Shown here piece after piece: positions 53,962 to 61,442 of a DNA stretch of 64,000 nucleotides. Made by a program: the position numbers and the translations under genes. A model generated the notes under the pieces. The model saw nothing but the letters and a program-made list of their open reading frames with translations, had not been told where the DNA came from and made no database searches. Each line of letters starts with the position of its first letter. The first letter of the stretch is position 1. The DNA is from Bacteroidetes bacterium RIFCSPLOWO2_12_FULL_35_15 (GTDB lineage: Bacteria > Bacteroidota > Bacteroidia > 2-12-FULL-35-15), in contig MEPB01000024.1 in assembly GCA_001769385.1 (NCBI GenBank), forward strand, positions 1 to 64,000, written 5' to 3'.

Positions 53962-54408
53962 TCACCGTTTTTTTTGGAAAAATGTTTTGATCAGATCAGC
54001 ACATTCTTTATCCAAAATTCCTGATATCACTTCTGTTTTAGGATGCAAGATTTTATTCTCTTTCAATAAATTAAACCCACGTTTTGTATCCGGAGCGCCA
54101 TAAATCAGTTTTCCTAACTGTGCCCAGGCAATAGCGCCTGCACACATCACACAAGGTTCAAGGGTTATGTACATGGTACATTCATTCAAATATTTTCCAT
54201 TTAAATAATTTGCTGCTGCGGTAATGGCTTGCATTTCGGCATGTGCCGTAACATCATTCAGGCGCTCCGTTAAATTATGAGCCCGTGCAATTATTTTATT
54301 GTTGCATACCACAATTGCGCCAACAGGAACTTCATCAGCATCAAAGGCCTTTTGAGCTTCTTTTAATGCTTCACGCATAAAGGTTTCATCTGAAATGATT
54401 GTATCCAT
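53962..54408 (-). CDS. tadA: tRNA-specific adenosine deaminase (A34 to inosine)
   Basis: A 148-residue zinc deaminase. The metal and catalytic motif is HAE (H56, E58), and PCVMC (C86, C89) completes the zinc site. DEVPVGAIVV and ITLEPCVMCAGAI are typical of TadA rather than free-base deaminases. It converts A34 of tRNA-Arg(ACG) to inosine. It stands alone. The 3' side runs into a field of palindromic repeats, and the 250 bases upstream hold no gene. Confidence 0.93.
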   Translation of the reverse strand: MDTIISDETFMREALKEAQKAFDADEVPVGAIVVCNNKIIARAHNLTERLNDVTAHAEMQAITAAANYLNGKYLNECTMYITLEPCVMCAGAIAWAQLGKLIYGAPDTKRGFNLLKENKILHPKTEVISGILDKECADLIKTFFQKKR

Positions 54409-54574
54409 ATTGATATCAAAGGTATTTTATTTTTTGAGAAAAATTCGATGCTTTAAGTTTCAAAAAAAGAAAGGCTAAAATAAAAACACAAATCACTTTC
54501 AAATAAATGTTTTGATTTAGTGAAAATGTTTTGATTTTTTTGAACTATATTCGGCAAGATGCCGGTTAAAGAAA

Positions 54575-54593
54575 GCAGAGCGGGACGCTCTGC
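54575..54593. repeat. Short perfect palindrome
   Basis: GCAGAGC and GCTCTGC flank a GGGAC loop, a seven-base-pair hairpin immediately 5' of the truncated T9SS fragment. Confidence 0.5.
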
Positions 54594-54601
54594 TCAACGA
54601 G

Positions 54602-55090
54602 GGCAATGACACAATAATAATCCCAGGAGACAGCGTATTTATAGGTCGCACACCAGAAGTGGGTTTAAATGAAGATTGTATTTGGTTTGTAAATAACCAA
54701 CCAATAGATACTGTTGCAGGTTTGTGGGTAAAGCCTGTAATACCTACAACCTATGTGTTACAACAAAATATATGTGGTACTGTTACTTATGACTCTGTAA
54801 AGGTTAATATTTCGGGAGTTGGGGTAAATGAATTGAGTAATAATGAAGGATTAAAGATTTATCCGAACCCTGCAAACACATCTATTAATTTAGAATTTAA
54901 AAACAGTAACATTAATAATTATAGTATTGAATTAACCAATGTTCTTGGTCAGTTACAATTAGTAAATTCAGAAATAAGAAACAGCACCATCACTATATAT
55001 ATAGAAAATTTACTGGCGGGAATTTATTTTGTAAAAGCTATTTCAAAAGAAGATCACTCCATTTCTGTTATGAAGTTTGTGAAGGAATAA
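54602..55090 (+). pseudogene. 5'-truncated T9SS protein fragment with sorting domain
   Basis: The frame is open from 54524 but has no ATG before the conserved part. The only internal start is GTG at 54659, which would give 143 residues without a signal peptide. The segment GNDTIIIPGDSVF, EDCIWFVNNQPIDTVAG and YVLQQNICGTVTYDSV looks like the last beta domain of a large surface protein. A complete type A sorting domain follows (LKIYPNPANTSINLEF, LTNVLGQLQL, LLAGIYFVKAI). Without an N-terminal signal it could not be exported, so I call it a remnant of a larger gene. A short palindrome sits at its 5' edge. Confidence 0.75.
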
Positions 55091-55156
55091 AATACCTGCC
55101 ACTTTAGCTAAGTCTCCATTTCATTAATAAAACAGTTATTTAATATACGACACTCC

Positions 55157-55252
55157 GCGTTAGGGATTGCAGTGGAAAGCCCACAGTGTAGCGCAGCGAA
55201 ACGAGGACTTGTAACGGAAAGCCCGGCCCGCAGGGAACGCCCAAAATAATTT
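55157..55252. repeat. Interspersed repeat with GGAAAGCCC motifs
   Basis: CGCGTTAGGGATTGCAGTGG, AAAGCCCACAG, then CGAGGACTTGTAACGGAAAG and CCCGGCCCGCAGGGAACGCC. The two GGAAAGCCC copies and the GGGCTTTCC-type folding match a repeat family I know from other Bacteroidota genomes. It lies between two gene relics. Confidence 0.65.
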
Positions 55253-55297
55253 ACCTATTTATAAGACACATTGGCAGCGCAAGCAGTTGGTGTATAA

Positions 55298-55483
55298 AAT
55301 AGCACTGAGTTAAACATACACAGTAACTTGAATAGCGGTGTTTATTTTTATCAGATCAGTAATAATGATCGTGTTGTAAAAAGTGATAAGATGGTTATTT
55401 TTAAACAACAAGCACCCCGTTTACCGCCATCCTGCCGTATATCCCTGCTAATAAGCATTTCAACAAACAAGAATAAGGCATAA
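55298..55483 (+). pseudogene. Relic of a second T9SS sorting domain
   Basis: In frame from 55298 the translation reads STELNIHSNLNSGVYFYQIS then NNDRVVKSDKMVIFKQ, the last strands of a type A sorting domain. A stop precedes it and the true end is overrun to a TAA at 55481. No upstream part of the gene remains. The sequence between it and glyS shows no further gene. Confidence 0.75.
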
Positions 55484-55537
55484 TTTTACCCAATAACAAA
55501 GTTTTAAATTCTTTTTTTCAAAATCAGTAATAACCTT

Positions 55538-55545
55538 TACTTTTG
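55538..55545 (+). promoter_or_regulatory. Candidate -7 box of glyS
   Basis: TACTTTTG fits the TAnnTTTG consensus eight bases before the glyS ATG, which would give a very short leader. No good -33 box is visible. Confidence 0.3.
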
Positions 55546-55553
55546 CATCCATT

Positions 55554-57098
55554 ATGGCAAATCAAGAAGATATTTTTAAAAACATTATTTCGCACTCCAA
55601 AGAGTACGGATTTATTTTTCAGAGTTCCGAAATATATGATGGCTTAAGCGCTGTGTATGACTACGGACAAATGGGTGCAGAGCTTAAAAAAAATCTGCGC
55701 GACTATTGGTGGAAAGCAATGGTGCAAATGCACGAAAACATTGTGGGTATTGATGCCTCCATCTTTATGCATCCTACCACCTGGAAAGCATCAGGTCACG
55801 TGGATGCTTTCAACGACCCTTTGATTGATAACAAGGATAGTAAAAAGCGTTATCGTGCAGATGTTTTAATTGAAGAACATGTGGCAAAAATTGAAGCAAA
55901 AATTCAGAAAGAAGTTGATAAAGCAAAGGAACGTTTTGCTGAATCATTTAATGAAGAAACTTTTCGTGCCACCAATGCACGTGTATTGGAAAATCAAGCG
56001 AAAGCGGATGACATACTTTCAAAATTTAAAGAGGCCTTAGAAAAAAATGATCTCGAAGCAGTTCGTCAGATCATTATCGATTGCGAAATTGTTTGTCCGG
56101 TTTCGGGAACAAAAAACTGGACAGAAGTGCGTCAGTTTAATTTGATGTTCAGCACCTCCATGGGTGCCGTTAGTGAAGATTCAAATCTTATTTATTTGCG
56201 TCCTGAAACGGCTCAGGGAATTTTTGTTAATTTTTTAAATGTGCAGAAATCAGGAAGAATGAAAATTCCTTTTGGAATTGCACAAACCGGAAAAGCGTTC
56301 CGTAATGAGATTGTGGCGCGTCAGTTTATTTTCCGGATGCGCGAATTTGAACAAATGGAAATGCAATTTTTTGTACGCCCCGGAACAGAAATGGAATGGT
56401 ATAACCATTGGAAAGCAACTCGCATGAAATGGCATAACTCATTAGGTTTTGGTGCTGAAAATTATCGTTTCCATGATCATTTAAAATTAGCACATTATGC
56501 CAACGCTGCCTGTGATATCGAATTTAACTTCCCTTTCGGATTTAAAGAATTAGAAGGAATTCATTCGCGTACTGATTTTGATCTGAAAGCACATGAACAA
56601 CATTCGGGAAAAAAATTACAATATTTTGATCCGGAAATAAATCAGAATTATGTGCCGTATGTAGTGGAAACATCAGTAGGATTAGATCGTTTGTTCTTAG
56701 CGGTAATGTCGAAAGCATATATTGAAGAAAAACTGGAAGATGGCACCACACGTGTTGCATTGAACCTTCCGGCATTTTTAGCTCCAATAAAAGTTGCGGT
56801 GTTACCTCTCTTGAAAAAAGATGGTTTGCCTGAAAAAGCACGCGAGATAATGGATCTGTTGAAATATGATAATGCCTGTACGTATGATGAAAAAGACACC
56901 ATCGGGAAACGTTACCGAAGACAAGATGCCATTGGGACTCCTTTTTGTGTGACCATTGATCACCAATCATTGGAAGATAACACCGTTACTATTCGTTACC
57001 GCGACACCATGTTACAAGAACGAGTAAACATTGATGCACTTGCAAAGATCATTGATGATAAAGTAAGTTTTAAGAAAGCGTTGATGGGATTGAAGTGA
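55554..57098 (+). CDS. glyS: Glycine--tRNA ligase, dimeric class II type
   Basis: A 514-residue single-chain enzyme of the alpha2 (eukaryote/archaea-like) glycyl-tRNA synthetase family. YDYGQMGAELKKNLRDYWWK opens the catalytic domain. RPETAQGIFVNFLNVQKSGR is characteristic. Motif 2 is FRNEIVARQFIFRMREFEQME and motif 3 is VGLDRLFLAVM. The C-terminal anticodon-binding domain covers about residues 405-514 (IKVAVLPLLKKDGLPEKAR, YRRQDAIGTPFCVTIDH). It charges tRNA-Gly. It stands alone and is followed by repeat sequence. Confidence 0.95.
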   Translation: MANQEDIFKNIISHSKEYGFIFQSSEIYDGLSAVYDYGQMGAELKKNLRDYWWKAMVQMHENIVGIDASIFMHPTTWKASGHVDAFNDPLIDNKDSKKRYRADVLIEEHVAKIEAKIQKEVDKAKERFAESFNEETFRATNARVLENQAKADDILSKFKEALEKNDLEAVRQIIIDCEIVCPVSGTKNWTEVRQFNLMFSTSMGAVSEDSNLIYLRPETAQGIFVNFLNVQKSGRMKIPFGIAQTGKAFRNEIVARQFIFRMREFEQMEMQFFVRPGTEMEWYNHWKATRMKWHNSLGFGAENYRFHDHLKLAHYANAACDIEFNFPFGFKELEGIHSRTDFDLKAHEQHSGKKLQYFDPEINQNYVPYVVETSVGLDRLFLAVMSKAYIEEKLEDGTTRVALNLPAFLAPIKVAVLPLLKKDGLPEKAREIMDLLKYDNACTYDEKDTIGKRYRRQDAIGTPFCVTIDHQSLEDNTVTIRYRDTMLQERVNIDALAKIIDDKVSFKKALMGLK

Positions 57099-57107
57099 TT
57101 TATTCAT

Positions 57108-57240
57108 TGTCATTCCAACCACTTCGGCTTCGCTCAGTATAAACTCTGCGGTGGTATCTCCAAACTAACACGTAATTGAAAGACAATTTTTAATGGTTGG
57201 AGTCGGTCATTGCGAGCGATAGCGAAGCAATCCCTAACAA
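57108..57240. repeat. Repeat block upstream of the GIY-YIG gene
   Basis: It joins a TGTCATTCCAACCACTTCGG unit (with TCGCTCAGTATAAACTCTGC and GGTATCTCCAAACTAACACG) to the palindrome half CATTGCGAGCGATAGCGAAG-CAATCC (57209-57232). The latter is in the opposite orientation to the palindrome directly after the GIY-YIG stop. Confidence 0.75.
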
Positions 57241-57262
57241 TTGAAAAAAAACAGAACGTCAA

Positions 57263-57553
57263 ATGATTTTACGTTACTTTGTTTATATATTGACAAACGC
57301 CAACAATACGGTACTTTATACCGGAATGACAAACAATCTTGAAAGAAAAACTTTACAGCATAAAGAAAAAATATATGCAGGATTTACTACTAAATACAAT
57401 ATCAGTAAACTTGTTTACTATGAATTTTTTTCTAATGCTAATGATGCAATAAAGAGAGAAAAGCAAATTAAAGGCGGTTCACGAAAGAAAAAAGAATTAT
57501 TAATATGGTCGATGAATCCTCAATGGAAAGATTTATTTGAAAGCTTTACTTAG
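57263..57553 (+). CDS. Small GIY-YIG nuclease-domain protein (YhbQ/UPF0213-like)
   Basis: A 96-residue protein. FVYILTNANNTVLYTGMTNN holds the GIY-YIG core, where the two motifs appear as VYI and YTG. The catalytic arginine is in NLERKTLQHK and the glutamate in AIKREKQIKGGSRKKKE. The end NPQWKDLFESF is standard for the family. By family, it is a single-domain metal-dependent DNA nuclease whose role is unclear. It lies between inverted palindromic repeats. Its 3' end plus the adjoining palindrome occurs again as a relic at 53738-53850. This suggests that gene and repeat have been copied together. Confidence 0.9.
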   Translation: MILRYFVYILTNANNTVLYTGMTNNLERKTLQHKEKIYAGFTTKYNISKLVYYEFFSNANDAIKREKQIKGGSRKKKELLIWSMNPQWKDLFESFT

Positions 57554-57920
57554 AGCTTGCTTCAGTCGTGCCTCCCTCGCAATGACCGACTCGAAATGTC
57601 ATTCCAACCACTTCGGCTTCGCTCAGTATAAATTCCGCGGTGGAATCTCCAAACTAACAAGTAATTGAAAAAAATTTTAATGGCTTTACGTAGAGCTTGC
57701 TTCGGTCGTGCCTCCCTCGCAATGACCGACTCGAAATTTCATTCCAACACTTCGGCTTCGCTCAGTATAAATTCCGCGGTGGAATCTCCAAACTAACAAG
57801 TAATTGAAAAAAATTTTTAATGGCTTTACGTAGAGATTGCTTCGGTCGTGCCTCCCTCGCAATGACCGACTCGAAATGTCATTCCAACCACTTCGGCTGC
57901 GCTCAGGATAAACTCTGCGA
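57543..57920. repeat. 140-bp tandem repeat, about 2.7 copies
   Basis: Units begin GCTTTAC at 57543, 57683 and 57823, an exact 140-base period. Each runs GCTTTACKTAGAGMTTGCTT, CGGTCGTGCCTCCCTCGCAA TGACCGACTCG, then TGTCATTCCAACCACTTCGG and CGGTGGAATCTCCAAACTAA. The first copy's start is the last codons of the GIY-YIG gene, so the unit includes a gene fragment. The third copy diverges at about 57910. The following ~140 bases hold a GATGCTTCATTCCATTCAGC repeat and no gene. Confidence 0.85.
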
Positions 57921-58057
57921 AAAATCTTTTTTACTAGCAAGATGCTTCATTCCATTCAGCACGACAAAACAACAAACACATGATTTCATAAATAGCTCTG
58001 TTTGTTTGTATTTTCGAGGCAATATTAATCGAACTCAGGTTATTACACAAATTCCTT

Positions 58058-61000
58058 TTAAAACCGAACTCCGATCACTAAAATATCATCCACCTGTTCA
58101 ACATCTTTTTTCCAATCTTCAATAATTTCACTTAGTTTTTTGCCTTGCTCCTGAAGCGATAAATTTTGTAATTCGGTTAATGTATCTCTTAAACGTTTGC
58201 TTGAAAACTTTTTGCCTTTCTCTCCACCAAACTGGTCAACAAATCCATCCGTAAATAAATAAAAGGTATCGCCTTTTTGCAGGTTAACTACATTGTTTGT
58301 GAACTCAAATTCTTCTTCTAATTGAAGTCCGCCAATAGATTGTTTGTCTGCTTTTATTTCTTCAAAAACATACCCTTCTTCTTTTTTTCTAAAAAGATAT
58401 AATGGTCGTTTTGCACCGGAATATTCCAATGTATTATCGGTAAAATCAACAACAGCTAAAGCCAGGTCCATTCCATCTCTTGACTCGTTGGAATCGGTAT
58501 CCTGTTTTAATGATTTCCGGATTCCTTTATGTAATTTTTTAAGGACCGTAGCGGCATTGTTTAATCCTTTTTTACCCACAATTTCATTTAACAAGGAACT
58601 TCCGATCATACTCATAAAAGCTCCCGGAACACCATGCCCTGTACAATCTACTGCTGCAATATAAATTTTTTCGTTCTTTTTATTGAACCAATAGAAATCC
58701 CCGCTTACCACATCACGGGGTTTAAACAAAACAAATGAATGTGGAAAAGCTTTTTTAATATCTTTATTTAATGGAAGTATTGCTTCCTGAATTTTTTTGG
58801 CATAATTGATACTGTCTTTAATATCTGTAAAAGCAACCGAAAGCTGATCATTGGCTCCTTTCAATTCAACGGTACGCTCTGTAACTTTTTCTTCGAGAAC
58901 TTTCTTATCCTTTGCTAATTGAGCAGTTTGGTAATTTATATATCCAAAAACTGAAACTACTACAATTAAAATAGACAGTGTATAAAACCACCAGGTTTTC
59001 CACCAGGGCGGTTTTATTGTAAATGAAAAATTCACCACATCATTGCTCCAGACACTATTACTATTTACTGCTTTCACCTTAAATGTATATGACCTGCCCG
59101 GATCGATATTTGTATAAGCGGCCTCTGTATTTGTTGATAATGGCGACCAGTCTTCATCCTGACCCTCGAGAATAAAAGTATATTTTACATTGTCGGTAGT
59201 GAATGCCTGAAAATCAAATGTCAGGTTATTATTTTTATGTGAAAGAATTAAATCTACAGGCAAGTTGGTCATTGGGTCTATTGAGTCTGAAAAATTCTTC
59301 CAGTCAACAGTTTGATATGCCATACGAATACTGTTTAAATGCAGTTTAGGTGAAGTACGATTCGGAACATCATATTTCCTATAGTACCTGCATAAACCAT
59401 TTTGTGTTCCAAACCAAACAGTGCCTTCGCTGTCCTGGGAAATAGCATTTTGATTTATTTCATTTCCTTTGTATCCCTCTTGTTCACCATAATAGCGTAG
59501 CGATTCTATTTCAAAATTTTGCTTGAGCTTTAGTTTGTTAACCCCTTTATCGGTTCCTACCCAAATGCTATTATTGTGTTCATCAAATAATAATGCAGGG
59601 ATATAGTTGGAGCAAAGTCCATCTTTTATGGAGATGGATTTAAAAGTTTTTCCATCAAAACAAGATAAACCACTTTCACCGGTTCCAAAAAACATGTTAC
59701 CATTTTTATCTTCCGAAATTGACCAAATGGTTTTATCTGAAAGTCCATCCTTTTCTGTATAATTCACAAAATTTGTCCCATCGTATTTTACAACTCCTGC
59801 ATCCTTTGTCCCAATCCATATATTTGATTTCGAGTCTTCAAAAACTGACATGATGTTATCAGTAACGAAGCCATTTTTTTTATTAAAGGTTGTTACTTTA
59901 CCATTATTTATTTTAAATATTCCTGAACCATAAGAAGCGATCCAGATATTGTTCTTTTTATCCTGAATAATTTTTAATACAGCAACCAGTTTTGTGCTAT
60001 CAAAAGAAGTGTATTCTTTTATGATCTTATAATTATCCTTAACTTTTTGCAATACAAAAATACCTTCCTGCGTTCCTATCCAAATATTTTTTTCGTTATC
60101 AGAAAGAATTGTATAAACAACACTCTGATCGATCTTTTTTAGATCAGGTGAAACGTAGAACTGATTGGTTTTCGAATTGAAAAAATTTAATCCTTGCCCT
60201 GTGGTACCGATAATGTAATTTTCATTATCGTATTGATAAATATCGCTGATGCTCTTGCTGGTTAATCCATCTTTATCATTATAATTTACAAATGATTCGT
60301 TGTTGAATAAATTTACTCCGCCACCTTGTGTACCTGCCCAAATGTTATCTTCATAATCAACACTTATTGAATTAACTCCATTAGAGGACAATCCTTCTTT
60401 TTCAGTAAAGAGATGAAATTTATTGCCTTCAATTTTTAACATTCCATGTAAGGTGGCTAACCAAAGATTTCCTTTTTTATCTTCGGCAATGCTACCGAGA
60501 AAATCATTTTGAACGCTTTCCGGTAATATTATTTTTTGAAAGGATGTCCCGTTGTAACGTACAAGTCCATCTCCAATGGAGCCAAACCAAACATTACCTC
60601 TGGAGTCGGTATAAGAACAAAAAAATATTTTTTTATTTATAAAATCTATATTATCAATAGTTGTTATTTTTTTTCCATCATATTTTGCAATACCATTTTC
60701 AAGACTAAACCACAAATTTCCTTTTTTATCTTCTGAAATACTAAATACCAGATTGGAGGACAAGCCTTCGTTTGTTGTCAGGTAGGTAAAATCAGGATTA
60801 GTTCCTTTTGCTTTGTTCAAGTCAAGCCTTGCAACTCCGCCCCCTCTTATTGCTATCCATAACACATTTTTACTGTCAACATGCAACCAATAAATACCAT
60901 CATTAACATGCAAACCTTCTTTTTCAGAAAAATTAATAAAGTTTAATCCATCAAATTTTGAAATCCCTGCTGAAGTAGCAATCCAAATATTACCATGCTT

Positions 61001-61270
61001 ATCTTCTTCAACACAGGTAACTTCATTTGCAATTAAGCCATCATCTTTCGAATAATTTTTAAATGTTTTTCCGTTGAATTTACTTACACCTCCACCTTGC
61101 GTTGCAAACCACATATATCCTTTACTATCCTGAAAAATATTATTTACCGTAGAGTTGGCAAGGCCGTTTTTTGTGGAGAAATTCTTGAAATTATATTGCT
61201 GGGCAACAGACAGATTTATCTGAAAAAAAGAAAGAAAAAGGAGAAATAGTATTTGTTTTAAAAACTTCAT
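58058..61270 (-). CDS. Propeller sensor fused to SpoIIE/PP2C phosphatase (third copy)
   Basis: A 1070-residue protein of the same plan as that at 7976. The signal peptide ends NLSVAQ. A long Reg_prop propeller follows (FQDSKGYMWFATQGGGVSKF, EDKHGNIWIATSAGISKFDG), then a Y_Y_Y domain (FILEGQDEDWSPLST), one helix (about residues 761-780), a coiled coil (KKVLEEKVTERTVELKGAND) and a SpoIIE-type phosphatase from about 847. The metal motifs are intact: SGDFYW, VDCTGHGVPGAFMS, DGMDLAL, DGFVDQFGG and DDILVIG. It probably dephosphorylates a SiaC-like or related partner in response to an external signal. No kinase or partner gene is adjacent. The next gene upstream is a T9SS protein in the same orientation. 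Confidence 0.92.
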   Translation of the reverse strand: MKFLKQILFLLFLSFFQINLSVAQQYNFKNFSTKNGLANSTVNNIFQDSKGYMWFATQGGGVSKFNGKTFKNYSKDDGLIANEVTCVEEDKHGNIWIATSAGISKFDGLNFINFSEKEGLHVNDGIYWLHVDSKNVLWIAIRGGGVARLDLNKAKGTNPDFTYLTTNEGLSSNLVFSISEDKKGNLWFSLENGIAKYDGKKITTIDNIDFINKKIFFCSYTDSRGNVWFGSIGDGLVRYNGTSFQKIILPESVQNDFLGSIAEDKKGNLWLATLHGMLKIEGNKFHLFTEKEGLSSNGVNSISVDYEDNIWAGTQGGGVNLFNNESFVNYNDKDGLTSKSISDIYQYDNENYIIGTTGQGLNFFNSKTNQFYVSPDLKKIDQSVVYTILSDNEKNIWIGTQEGIFVLQKVKDNYKIIKEYTSFDSTKLVAVLKIIQDKKNNIWIASYGSGIFKINNGKVTTFNKKNGFVTDNIMSVFEDSKSNIWIGTKDAGVVKYDGTNFVNYTEKDGLSDKTIWSISEDKNGNMFFGTGESGLSCFDGKTFKSISIKDGLCSNYIPALLFDEHNNSIWVGTDKGVNKLKLKQNFEIESLRYYGEQEGYKGNEINQNAISQDSEGTVWFGTQNGLCRYYRKYDVPNRTSPKLHLNSIRMAYQTVDWKNFSDSIDPMTNLPVDLILSHKNNNLTFDFQAFTTDNVKYTFILEGQDEDWSPLSTNTEAAYTNIDPGRSYTFKVKAVNSNSVWSNDVVNFSFTIKPPWWKTWWFYTLSILIVVVSVFGYINYQTAQLAKDKKVLEEKVTERTVELKGANDQLSVAFTDIKDSINYAKKIQEAILPLNKDIKKAFPHSFVLFKPRDVVSGDFYWFNKKNEKIYIAAVDCTGHGVPGAFMSMIGSSLLNEIVGKKGLNNAATVLKKLHKGIRKSLKQDTDSNESRDGMDLALAVVDFTDNTLEYSGAKRPLYLFRKKEEGYVFEEIKADKQSIGGLQLEEEFEFTNNVVNLQKGDTFYLFTDGFVDQFGGEKGKKFSSKRLRDTLTELQNLSLQEQGKKLSEIIEDWKKDVEQVDDILVIGVRF

Positions 61271-61346
61271 TAAAATAGATGCCAGATTTTTGATTCAGGC
61301 AAATTTAATATATTAGATTGATTGGTTACGAATAAACGAATAAAAA

Positions 61347-61394
61347 AACGAATTTACGAATTGGGGTGCTAATACCTTGCTTCGTAAATTCGTT
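61347..61394 (-). terminator. Probable terminator of the T9SS PKD-protein gene
   Basis: AACGAATTTACGAA (61347-61360) and TTCGTAAATTCGTT (61381-61394) make a perfect 14-base-pair stem with a 20-base loop. On the minus strand TTTTTTTA follows. It lies about 50 bases past the stop at 61443. Confidence 0.6.
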
Positions 61395-61442
61395 ATTTTG
61401 TTATCTGTAACCACCAGTTACTGCCGGTTGTTAATCTTAATT

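Noticed and set aside
57686-57940. 84-codon minus-strand frame in the 57-kb repeats
   Set aside because: It is a translation of the 140-bp tandem repeat, with the same peptide twice.
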